A stretch of 64,000 nucleotides of DNA from Spirodela intermedia (Eukaryota > Streptophyta > Magnoliopsida > Alismatales > Araceae): NCBI GenBank assembly GCA_902729315.2, contig LR746271.1, positions 528,001-592,000 on the forward strand. Direction: 5' to 3'. This document shows positions 50,701-64,000 of this stretch, piece by piece. Made by a program: the position numbers and the translations under genes. The notes under the pieces were generated by a model, which did not search any database, was not told where the DNA came from, and was given only the letters and a program-made list of their open reading frames with translations. Position 1 is the stretch's first letter; the number at the start of each line of letters is the position of its first letter.

Positions 50701-53500
50701 AACAAGCAGATGCTATGGGGCCAAAATGTACAAATCCTGATCAAGTGGCTACTTCTCTGCAGGAAAACTTGGATTCAAATGAACAGTCACTCCATGGAGA
50801 TTATGAGACTTTGCTCCAGATACCAATCGCCGCAGAAAATCCAACACGTTTACAAGACTTTGTTGAGGAGGAGGTACCTGCAGAAGCTAGAAAGCCCCCG
50901 TCAGTTTCACAAACAAGCAAGACAACCCATATTATTGATGATATCGAATTAAGCCCACGGTTGACTCATTTCATTGAGAAGGGTATCGTCCCCGAGTCGC
51001 CTACTTTCAAGAGTAATGATTATCCTCCAAAAGTGGCGTGCTCAGCACCTACGGGCATCATAGACGCTCCTGGATATCAGGGGTCACATTATGTTGCCGG
51101 AAGGATCTTTGAAAGCAAAATAGAAAACACAATACCAAGTTCATCAATTCCTGAAGAAGCTCCAGAAGAGATAATTTCTCCGGCCATAGCTGATGATTTG
51201 CCTTCCATTCTCGTGTCACCTGGCTCTCCATCTTCCGCAAAGGTACCAAGACAAAATGAACATGGTGTTGAAAAGGTGGAAACTTCTGTACATGAAGCTG
51301 GTATAAAATGTCACAGCTCAGTCCAGCTTATTGAAAAGACTCCAGTGGCTAGTCACACAAAGAAAGGCTCCAGTGAAGGATGGAAATCGGGTTCTGCCGA
51401 AGCCTTAAAATCTGTTCATCAAACTCCAAAATATAAAAGGTTGCGCAGGCATCGTGATGTTGTCCGAAATCTTTCTTGCAAGCTCTTGGAAGAAAATTTT
51501 TGTTCATCTGTCAAACAGTTCTGCGAGCGCACAAGCAGGAGGAATATGAAGCAAGCAAAGAGGTTCAGAGGTAAACTGGGCTTTGACTTATTCAATGCAT
51601 TTTCATGTGAAGCTAGGCCAAACTAGGTTGATCCTCCAAGGGTACAAACTGATCAGTCAGATAATGTACATCAGTTCTCTTGTCGTGCCTGACCATTCTT
51701 TTCTCTGCATTCAGGCAAAGGGAAGGCCAAATCCAATCCCAACAATTTCGTTGAAGATGAAGCGGAGTAAGACAACCTTTAGACCATCTTGTCAGCATCA
51801 TCATATTGATGAGATAGTCTTTTCTTAATTGCCACAAATGAAATCTACGACAAGAAAGTGAAATAATACAATGAATTAGTTTATTAGATAGCAAAGACAG
51901 ATAATATCATCTCATTTAATTGAGTTTTAATCTTGATTACAATTTCATTGGGTTTTTTCCCCTGTTATCCATTCTCTTCAGGGTGTCTTCAGATGCAAGA
52001 GCATCAGAGGACGAAGATGATGACTCAGATGAGAGTGGATATGATGATAGTTTCATCAATGATGGAACCAATTCTGCAGAAGCTAGTGCTCGACCAGAGA
52101 ATAGTGGGAGTGACATGATGGCATTTTACAGGTAAGGGAATCCGACGCTTCATGACATTTATGCTCATTTTCATACCTTGCTATCCCCAAATACTGAGAA
52201 TTCTCAATATGATGATCCACATAGCATTGCGGATCATCATATATAATATTATATTCGATTATTATGAATGTAGTCTCTTGATATTTATTTGAATAGCAAA
52301 TAAGACGCCCATAGATTTAAAGAAGGTGATCCTAAAGCTTTGCGTTGACTCGCCAGAGATTCTCTGTTGGGTTGGTCCAATCAGATAGAGCATGGGAAAT
52401 GGGGAGGCCCTTATTGATTCACGGAGCTCCCCCCACTGGAAACTCGGCATTATTTTTACCAATCATCAGCTGCATAATCTGGACGTGAATTGACCACAGG
52501 ATGATTGGTGCACTTCCACTCAGTGATTTCTACCATTTCAGTATCGCCATGCAATAAATATCCATATAACTATCATTCTTCGATAATTGATCACTGAAAA
52601 TTTCAAAATTCACCGTTATTTTAGATTTTCTCCACCATCGAACTGTTAAATAGGTATCAAAATGCTTGAACACAATATGAATTTATGAATTGAATTTGTT
52701 TTTATTTGATTAGAAAAATAACAAAATCCAATTAGAACAATTTTAGTTATACCATATTATTATTATATAATAATATGATATAACTATAATTTTATGTGTT
52801 CGCTTCTTAGTGTTCTTGCTGTTTGTGGATATATGATTTTTACCTCGTTTGCTTCTTCGTCGTATTACTCTTGACGCAGATGCATTGGCATTGTTTGAGT
52901 TCATGTTACAGGCGTTCTCTGCTCACCCAGTCACCAACAGCTATGAGAAGAAGCCCATTATTTCCGGCAAATTCGCCCGATGAATCTCTCTCCCCCTTGC
53001 CGGCCGAAACTGGAAGCTGTTCTTCAGGAAGGATCACCAATTCTCTTCAGACCCCTGGAAATGTCTCAAGGCGCGGAAATGAGTCTCCTGCGCCGAACTC
53101 CATTACCTACCCAGCACGCTCAAGAACTCTCAACTTATGCGAAAATGGAGAAACCAGTCGAACCAGAGAAGGGAAGAAGAGTAAGATGACAGAGGTCAGG
53201 AAGAAGAAGCTAAGTTTCCCGCATGTTGACCTGGATCCTGCGCCAAATCTCCGGCTAGAGCATCCTACTGACCCAGAGTCAGCTCAAGGTCAACCTCCCC
53301 ATGCTGACTTGGCTATTGTCACGCTATCGGACGATGACTTCTACGAGGGCCTGGATCTTGATGCTGTGGAGGCACATGCGGCTGAGCTCCTGAGGTGCAA
53401 GCCCGAGATGCCAGTGGGTCCCACCGATAAGATTGACGAACACCCTGATGAAGATTTTGCGGCTTCTCCATCGTTTGACCTTGGGATTCAACTCGGTTGA
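38755..53500 (+). CDS. FANCM: FANCM: Fanconi anemia group M DNA translocase/helicase, 1379 aa
   Basis: SF2 helicase that remodels branched DNA. In plants it limits meiotic crossovers by the non-interfering pathway. Exons: 38755-38802, 38894-39227, 39883-40026, 40881-40963, 41045-41159, 41233-41324, 41653-41707, 41812-41933, 42020-42133, 42682-42875, 43549-43679, 44965-45025, 46116-46186, 47699-47748, 48029-48194, 48510-48637, 48729-49064, 49146-49206, 50407-50642, 50763-51570, 51715-51766, 51982-52131, 52912-53500. The phases close to 1380 codons. Motifs: Walker A LPTGLGKT (about 152-159), DEAH (255-258), TAT (286-288), [10 protein letters not shown] (550-559), QRMGRTGR (580-587). A conserved [18 protein letters not shown] lies in exon 20, and an acidic stretch with YDDSFINDG in exon 22. 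I see no ERCC4-like nuclease domain at the C-terminus, as in other plant FANCMs. Intron 15 is AT-AC (U12 type) and intron 6 appears to be GC-AG. Confidence 0.95.
48195..48509 (+). other. U12-type AT-AC intron (FANCM intron 15)
   Basis: The intron starts ATATCCTTAC, an exact U12 5' splice consensus. It contains TTCCTTGAC at 48492-48500 as branch site and ends TTTTTGCAC, with the branch A (48499) 10 bases from the 3' end. Joining GTTG to TGGTTTTAGCATGC restores the helicase frame (RVVLACEG) just after motif VI. No GT-AG alternative in the region does this. Confidence 0.93.
52746..52790. repeat. AT-rich palindrome in FANCM intron 22
   Basis: TAGTTATACCATATTATTAT and its near-perfect inverse (ending GATATAACTA) flank a TATA centre, with arms of about 22 bases and one or two mismatches. 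It could extrude as a cruciform or be the core of a MITE; no terminal repeats or target-site duplication were recognised. Confidence 0.75.
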
Positions 53501-54725
53501 TTGTTTTCCACTTCTCAGAGAATCATTCACAGCGGAGAAGAAGAGATTGTCAACGTGGTCCTCCACAGAAGACCAGAGTAGCTAGTTGACTTGATCCTCC
53601 TCGGAAGCTCCAACATCCTCCAGGAGTCTCTAGATCATTCACAGCGGAGAAGAAGAGATTGTCAACGTGGTCCTCCACAGAAGACCAGAGCAGCTAGTTG
53701 ACTTGATCCTCCTCGGAAGCTCCAACATCCTCCAGGAGTCTCTAGATCATTCACAGCGGAGAAGAAGAGATTGTCAACGTGGCCCTCCACAGAAGACCAG
53801 AGCAGCTAGTTGACTTGATCCTCCTCGGAAGCTCCAACATCCTCCAGGAGATTTTCAGACCACAGAGACTAGCGGATATTACCTCACAAGAATTCTGGGA
53901 GAGCTAGCTAGCTCGATCCTGCAGAGAAGTTCCAGAAATCTCCAGAAACGTCTAGACCCAGAACAGTAACAGTGCTCAGAATCAAAGAGACTGGCAGAGC
54001 TAGCTAGCTCGATCCTCCTCAGAGGAGAAGAAAAGAAGGTGACCTAAGCTCCCAATGGAAGCTCCAAAGGTCTCCCTCCAGAAGATCGAAGCAGGGAGAT
54101 TGGCCCATTAACTCTGTCAGAGCTCGTGAACTTGGTCCTCCACATAAAGTGGAGAAGAGCTGCCCTGTTCCCACGGATCATCGGCAGAGAACACTGTAAT
54201 GAAGATTTTCCCAAGGTACGCAAGCCACTGATGGGACAATACCCTGTAATTATCCAACATATGCACAAATATAGTATGTATATATGCGCCGCATGCCTGT
54301 AAAAAACAATGAATTTACTTCATTTATGATGCCTCCTCTGCATTGAATTTACTTTATATTTTTTTTTAACCCTGTTCGTCGGAAACAGTTCTGGCAGAGA
54401 AAAGCCACAGATTTGAGTAAGAACAGGCCTGCCTTCGGGGCCAATTTGAGTAAGAAGAACATCTGTCCACACAAGAGAATACACCTTCTGACCACTGGAA
54501 GCTCCTAGGGAAATTTTTACAAGCAACCTGAATGAGCGACCACTACATTAGGGCAATTCAACAGGCAGAGGATCTGTGAGAAGGCTCGCAGCGGCAAGAT
54601 CCTCTGCTGGGGAGGAGGGGGATGCTCATGGCCCGTCATCCATCTGCTCCCAGGCAAAACTTGCTCCAGAAGGAGATTCTCGGAGCTGCACAAAATAAAG
54701 GGCAGGGGTAATGGAGGAGGGCGGG
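53501..54725. repeat. Convergent FANCM/dNK spacer with a 112-bp tandem repeat, three copies
   Basis: TCATTCACAGCGGAGAAG begins copies at 53523, 53635 and 53747, exactly 112 bp apart. The copies are almost identical and include AGCTAGTTGACTTGATCCTCC and CTCCAACATCCTCCAGGAG. They start 23 bases after the FANCM stop, so they lie in its 3' UTR. Degenerate copies (AGCTAGCTAGCTCGATCCT) continue to about 54040. There is no gene in the rest of the spacer. Confidence 0.92.
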
Positions 54726-57189
54726 CTACCCAGAGAGGAAGGACATGGCCCTCCTGAAGTCCAGAGACTTGAGGGCAGCTTCGGGGAAATGGCTGTTGTT
54801 GGGGACCCAGAGGCCGCCCTCCTGGGGGAGAACCAACTGCTGCATTGGGCTTGCCTTGGCCGAGCCTTCGCTCTCTGCTGGCAAAGTCTCCTTCTTCTTC
54901 TTCACAAACTCGAAGAACTCGGCGACCTGGCGAGCATACCTTCGGAAGACAAGGAGGAGCACTCAGTGAACAGCCCTGGACTAGAAATGCTGAGGCTCAT
55001 CTGCGCTTGTGATCAAATGATGCGGATGCAACGAGATAATGAGGAGGGTTGGCATCCAAGAGAAGACGGTTGAAAGATCAGAGCTTCCACTAAAGCAAGC
55101 ATCTGGGGATGACCCACTATAATTAGCAGATGGTAGATGAAGAACGAACGCCAAAGACTAATTCCGATGCTATTCTAGCTGACAGGAACCAGTAGTTGGA
55201 AAACTTCACAGAGAGGGTATTGGGCACCAAAGAAAATGCACCAAATAACTCTAAGCCAAGAGGGTGCACCAATGATGATGAGTAATAGACGCAGAGGATG
55301 CACACTTACTGTCGTTTCGCCTCAATGTCCTTGTTAAAGTCAATGTTGGGCTCACAGTCCAACACTAAGGCGGGAACCTTGCCACAAGAAGGAAAAAACA
55401 AAGACCCATTTAGAAACCTCGACTGACCCAGATGAGAAAGAATCCAAGTCCCGAGAAAAAGAATGTCACCTTCTGGATGCTGGAATGCATATGGGCCCCT
55501 TCGAGGTAGAAGACTCGATCTCTGATGTCAGGATGCAAGGAGCTGTCCATGTGGGTCGGTAGCTGACTGAGAGACAACACCCCGTGGTTCCCACTCTGGA
55601 AGGGGAAGAGCCAGCTCTCGTGCTTCTCATGCAGGTCTCGCAGATAATTGAGAGTCACACCACCCTCCTCTGCCCTCTTGCGCAACAACATCCTCTTGTG
55701 GCAGGTATCAGGGCTGGCTCTGAGGTAGATGAACCCATCTGGAATGAGACCGGGAAGACATGAGACCACCGGGTCGAACCAAGAGTCGTAGATGCTGATC
55801 TCCATCTCGTTCATCCAGTTTGCTTCATGTACAGCTCTGACAAACACCTGCAAAAAATGGCGAGAAGAAGATCCTGTCACACTGGGGGGGGAGGTCATCG
55901 ATGGATCTTGAGGAATCGACGAAGGTTTCATGTCCGAACCATCCTGTCACTGAAAACGCTTCTTTCCATCAATCTGAGGGGCTTGATTCCGCCAGCAGAC
56001 TCTCTCTCCTGCATGACCCTGGTCACAAAGACATAGTTCTGGAAGGTATAGGCGTATCTCTGGGGCTCGGCGTAGAAGGCGTCGAGGATGTTGAAGTGAT
56101 CTGGACCGATGTCTTGCCACTTAGAGATGGGCTCAGGAACCACCTCTACGAGGTCCCTCAGCTCAAGCGTCTCGTTGGCTATTCTTTGGAGGAAGGTGGT
56201 CTTCCCGACACTGATGTTACCCTCGACGCAGAAAGTGAGCCTCTTCTTCAGCGAAGGCTTTGCGCCGGAGTGAGGGTCCTCCTCCAGCTCCTCGTCGACT
56301 CTCTCCTTGATGAAGGTGGTGATGCTTTCGGCGTGGTTCTTGTGGATGATTCCCACAGAGCTCTGCAAGAAGTCTATCATCTTCTGACTAGACTCCCCGA
56401 AAAACTGCGCGCAGAAGAAGCTTCATGAAGGTCTAAAGACATGATGACTTGGAGAGGAATGCGGCTCCTTAGGGCAGAAGAAGAGTCAGTGAGAAGGCGA
56501 ACCTTGTCCTTGTAAAGCTGCTTAAGGTCGGCAACGTCTCCGATGCCCTTGTCCACCAGCTTCCTCAGGTTGCGGGGACCGACGCCGGGGATGCTGAGCA
56601 GGTCCACATTCCCCACCGGAAGGCCGCCTGAAAGTGCCGCCCTCTGCCTCCTGAGAGCGACTCTCTGGCTCGTACTCACCTGGGGCTTCTGCTCCGAGTC
56701 CACGGTTTCCCTTTCATCCGCCTCCTCATCCCCACCGTCCAAGTTCTCATGCTTCTCCTGGTCTATCGATGGCTCCGTAGCCCTAAAACCCCTCCTGCCG
56801 CCGGCCACACTTCCATGGGACCAAACAATGGCCGCTGAAGAAGGAAGCCGCGCTCGCTTTAGGGCAACCCAAGCCCGTCCCCTCCCGCTGCCGCCGCTGC
56901 CGCCATCGGAATAAACGCAACTGCAGGAGAATAGAAGGTACGGGCGGCGAACGTTGGGGAGACTGCTGCTCCTCCGGTGAGGAGCGGTGGTGCTTCCGGA
57001 GGAAGCCAAGGCAGTGCAGGCTGCTGAAGAGGGAGAGGGAGGAGAAGGACGGAGTCGCATGGCCGCCATCGGAGAAGGCGAGTACCTCGTGGTTACACTG
57101 GAAGCAGAAGCACGGTCAAGCCAGCCGCCGGTGCAGAGCACCGGCCCTGGGCTCGGGCGGAGGCTCAGTCGCCACCACGTCTTTTGCAT
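54726..57189 (-). CDS. Plant deoxynucleoside kinase with N-terminal helix-hairpin-helix extension, 603 aa
   Basis: Phosphorylates deoxynucleosides in the nucleotide salvage pathway. Exons: 57189-56503, 56404-55940, 55847-55470, 55377-55310, 54939-54726. The phases close to 604 codons. The kinase domain starts near residue 230. Motifs: P-loop GNISVGKT at 291-298, EVVPEPISKWQD, an ERS motif in LMERSVFSDRM, then YLRASPDTCHKRMLLRKRAEEGG as the LID region. Before it, residues about 195-215 read DLLSIPGVGPRNLRKLVDKG, a helix-hairpin-helix-like DNA-binding motif. The first ~100 residues are rich in Ser, Arg and Ala, consistent with an organelle transit peptide. ATG 57189 is assumed; MAAMRL further in is an alternative start. 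The acceptors of exons 4 and 5 have weak pyrimidine tracts, but phase and protein continuity support them. Confidence 0.92.
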
Positions 57190-57793
57190 AACTAGACCTG
57201 CCTGCTCCGCCGCTTGCCGTGGGGATTCACAGGCTTCTTCAAATGGAGGAGATGAGGCCGGCGAAGCATCGAAGCCCCGAGGAGGATGCCCTCGCCCTTA
57301 TCCTCTCTGCAATGCTCTTCCTCTTCCTTCTCCTCGACTGCCCCTTTTTTAATCCGCCTGGAGATTTCTGTGACTCCTCGGACCGAGGAAGTAACAGCGG
57401 CGGGAATTAGGGTTTTTCGCTCACTCTGCCGCCCTGTAGGGGATGGGCGGGGCTGTCTACTCTCCTCCACGTGGCACCCTCTGTGGACCGTGGTGGACCC
57501 GACGGTTTTTTATCCTCTCCGTTGGGCCCGGCCCATTAAACATTTAGGCCGGCATCACCGAAACTTCATTTCCAGGCCCAGATCGTGCGAGGGGTGGAGA
57601 TTCTCTCCTCACGAGTCATCAGCCGCCGTCCGTTGCCATCAGGTGCGATGGTGATCACCACGGACGGCCTAGATCGTCCGTACGTCGGTAGCGAGGAGGT
57701 CGCGACACCCTGCAGGAGGAGAGTCAGTTGGCTAGTTTAATGGCGCGGTCTCTGCTTAAAGCGGGGCCGGCATAGGCGGGGAAGGGTAGAGGG
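57190..57793. promoter_or_regulatory. Divergent promoter region of dNK and YY1 (604 bp)
   Basis: Separates two outward-pointing starts. A telo-box-like TTAGGGTTT is at 57407-57415. Site II cores (TGGGCC/GGCCCA) are at 57523-57528, 57530-57535 and 57575-57580. Telo-box plus site II is a known signature of promoters of plant genes active in cycling cells and of translation genes, and both recognise TCP or related factors. No ORF of interest was found. Confidence 0.7.
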
Positions 57794-61664
<3,871 letters not shown>

Positions 61665-61716
<52 letters not shown>

Positions 61717-63363
61717 TCCTTTAGAGGGTTTATTAGCAGAGAACAGGTTGCCGGATATTGTCCCAAGTGGCATTAGTCTTGGCCCAAATGGCACATCCGG
61801 TCAGTGGTTGGGCCTCTCATCGGCCCATTGTATAATATGGCCCATCTATGTTGCTTGATCGGGCATTCGGTCGTGCAGGTGGGGCCCAATGCCACATATG
61901 GGGCCCCGTATTGGGCCCATATTTCATTTGACTGAGACTGGCCCATATTTTGAATCTCCAGGGGGGGCTTTTGGCACGTCCTGCGCACTTACGACCTTCC
62001 AGAAGGAAACTTCTAACCTTCTAGAACGTCTTCCTTACGCTGCTTTCCACGAGTGCCGTTGAAATTCTGCGTCGGCTTGACAAGTCAGTACCACCTCACG
62101 CCCTGCTTAAGTCCACGTTCTCATATATCAAATCGCCTCTCTCTCTCTCTCCCGCCGACGGGGAGGTGAATTTATTGTTTTGTCGCGTACGCTGTGTGAC
62201 GGACGGGCTCTGTCCGCTCGAGTCGAAGCAGTTAGCACGCTTGTCTCGTCTCTTCTCACTGACCAGACAAAAAGCCCTCACCTGCTAGTAGACCGCGAGA
62301 TAGATTCGGGGCCCACCCTAAGTTGACTGGAATCGAGGACAATTATATCCCTAATTTATTTATTTTTAAAGATTAATCCTTGAGATGGTCGGGCCATGTG
62401 CAATTGACCCGGCACTGTCTCTATACCATGGGGTGGGGCCCATTGCTAGTCCTCTCTCTGGCCCAGGTCCAATAACAGATGCCCGTCTTATGTCACCTTC
62501 TCTCCGCTAATCACAGAACCCTAATCTTGAAAAGGATGTCAGTAAGTGGCTGTCTCTCCGGCGAACCCTGCCCTTCTAGAAGACTCCTCACCCCTCCCGC
62601 ACTACGCCGAAGAGAGAGAGAGAGGAAGGGACAAAGGAATAGAAATAATTCGAAGACGACGACAACAGGAAATTCATGTGGGGGGTGGGAAAGAGAGAGA
62701 GGTGTCTTCCCCTACGTGGTCCGGCTACCAACCACCAACTACCACAGCCATCCGTTTCCGGGCATCTTCTTCCTCGCGTTCTTTTTATTCCTCTGGATTA
62801 AATTACAGAACAGTACCATCGACACCACCCCCCGAAGTTGGTGGAGCGACCCCCGGGACCCTCTTCGCAGAGAGGAGACTCTCTCTCTCTCTCTCTCTCT
62901 CTCTAGAAGAACCCAGTTTGCGATCACATGACGGAAATTTCTCGACATGTGGGGAATCTCCAGTGCGACTGGTTTTTTTCACACGAGCTTCGAGATTCCG
63001 TGAGGGGGTCGAGTGAGGGTATTGGCCGAGCAGCTGATAGGCATGCTGGAGCTTATGCTTACGGTGGCTGGCAGATTTCCGCGGCGGGGGGATGTGGCAA
63101 GTCGTCACCTTGGACGTCGCCGCTAGTGAAGTGACCCTCGATGGGAACCTTCCAACGAACCCTCCTATCTAGGGTTATCTCTCCGTTAAGATAATTCTAT
63201 GGTGAAACCCGAGTTCTGGTGGGAGAATGAAGAAGATGAGACAGACCACAGAACTTCGTGTCCTTCTGTCATGGCGGCGGAGTTGCAGCGGAAGGACTTC
63301 GCTCCTCTTTTCCTTCTTATTCTTCTTCCTCTACATGACGGCGGCTAGTTCAGTGGCTCTTCT
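61665..63363. promoter_or_regulatory. YY1-MYB convergent spacer with promoter-like motifs
   Basis: 1.7 kb with no recognisable gene. (CT)n is at 61667-61706, directly after the YY1 stop. Seven GGCCCA/TGGGCC site II cores lie within 61781-61945. A heat-shock-element cluster is at 61997-62026 (TTCCAGAA, GAAACTTC, TTCTAGAA). Another CT run is at 62878-62905. ORFs at 62479-62931 and 62546-63016 overlap in different frames and carry no domain. Confidence 0.55.
61997..62026. promoter_or_regulatory. Heat-shock element cluster
   Basis: TTC-CA-GAA (61997-62004), GAA-AC-TTC (62006-62013) and TTC-TA-GAA (62019-62026) each match the alternating nGAAn/nTTCn rule for HSF binding. Spacing between the pairs is not fully regular. 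Confidence 0.6.
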
Positions 63364-64000
63364 TCACCTCCCAATGGTGTGTGAGTTGGCCACAGTCTGG
63401 CAGACGCAGGTTTCGTCTCTGTGGAATCCGAGATGGTGGCGGAGGCACACCGCCGGCCTAAAGGGCTGGTGAACTTCCTCCGCCGCCGCCGCCGCCGCAG
63501 AGGCTGACGTCGCCATGGTGTCAGAGGCCTCGTTGGAAGAAGACGACTGGGCGGGGGCGGATGGGTAGAAAGGGAGCCTGATGGAGAGGTCGAGGTTGAC
63601 TTCCGGGTTGGTGGCACTGTTGCTCGCCTCCTCGGTCGTCTCCAAGATGGAAACTTGGGGCTTGGCGGCGCCGTCGATGGGCCGGTGAGTCTGAGGATCG
63701 AGGCCGCTGCTCAAGAGCTTGCGCTTGATGTGGGTGTTCCAGTAGTTCTTTATCTCATTGTCGGTCCTCCCCGGCAGGCGTCCGGCGATCAGAGACCACC
63801 TGAGCAGCCACAGTCAAAGAGGAGAAGAAGAAGATATCGCAGAGGATTAGACAGTGGAAAGCGCGCCGAATCTGTTCGAGGAAATGGCTGAGGAAAAGCT
63901 CCACCCACTTGTTTCCCAGCATTTCGTGGAGCTTGATGATGAGGTCGTCCTCTTCCTCGGTGAAGTTCCCCCGCTTGAGGTCCGGCCGGAGGTAGTTTAT
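63364..64000 (-). CDS. R2R3-MYB repressor, subgroup 4 (MYB4/MYB308-like), 5' part outside window
   Basis: Partial gene; exons 64000-63909 (continuing beyond the window) and 63799-63364. The splice restores GNKWSLIAGR. The R3 repeat is visible ([40 protein letters not shown]). It is followed by the C1-type motif [11 protein letters not shown], an EAR-like LDLSIRL repression motif and a C-terminal Cys-containing segment ([16 protein letters not shown]). These mark subgroup 4, whose members repress phenylpropanoid and lignin genes. The bHLH-binding signature [DE]Lx2[RK]x3Lx6Lx3R is present except that its first spaced Leu is Met (DLIIKLHEM). R2 and the start codon are missing. The stop at 63364 closes the frame in phase. 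Confidence 0.93.

Noticed and set aside
62479-63016. Two overlapping ORFs of about 150 codons in the YY1-MYB spacer
   Set aside because: Low-complexity Arg/Glu and Ser/Leu content comes from the GA/CT runs; no domain and no codon pattern.

Overview
This is nuclear DNA from a flowering plant. Coding exons are interrupted by many introns with plant splice signals, the protein families are plant types (class I TCP, R2R3-MYB, plastid ribosomal protein S17 with a transit peptide, plant PS1, plant YY1), and exons are GC-rich while introns and spacers are AT-rich with many long (GA/CT)n runs. I cannot place the species below the level of angiosperm. I see no plasmid, phage, CRISPR or bacterial features.

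Layout, left to right. Partial PS1 (-, to 2745); a small conserved plant gene (-, 3912-4175); a class I TCP gene (-, 6679-7947); tRNA-Gln(CUG) (-, 10293-10364); exosome subunit RRP45 (+, 10930-14458); an RNF170-like RING E3 gene (-, 15181-19061); the kinase PDK1 (+, 20790-26632); a WDR20/creC-like WD40 gene (-, 27838-34157); plastid RPS17 (-, 37639-38109); the DNA translocase/helicase FANCM (+, 38755-53500, 23 exons); a deoxynucleoside kinase (-, 54726-57189); the zinc-finger factor YY1 (+, 57794-61664); and a 5'-truncated subgroup 4 R2R3-MYB repressor (-, 63364 to the window end). I built exon models by hand. For every multi-exon gene the splice phases close and the joined frame is open.

The genes look like ordinary unlinked housekeeping and regulatory genes, not a cluster with one job. 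Two act in meiosis or genome stability (PS1 and FANCM), one in RNA decay (RRP45), one in nucleotide salvage (dNK), and several in regulation (TCP, YY1, MYB, PDK1, RING E3). Two gene pairs are divergent over about 0.6 kb (RPS17/FANCM and dNK/YY1).

The unusual content is in splicing and repeats. FANCM carries an AT-AC U12-type intron. Three introns appear to use GC donors. Local tandem duplications in RRP45 and PS1 copied real splice sites and created decoys. PDK1 intron 6 holds a decayed copy of PDK1 exon 1. The YY1-MYB spacer combines seven GGCCCA motifs with a heat-shock-element cluster although no gene is visible there. I found no convincing new multi-gene system.
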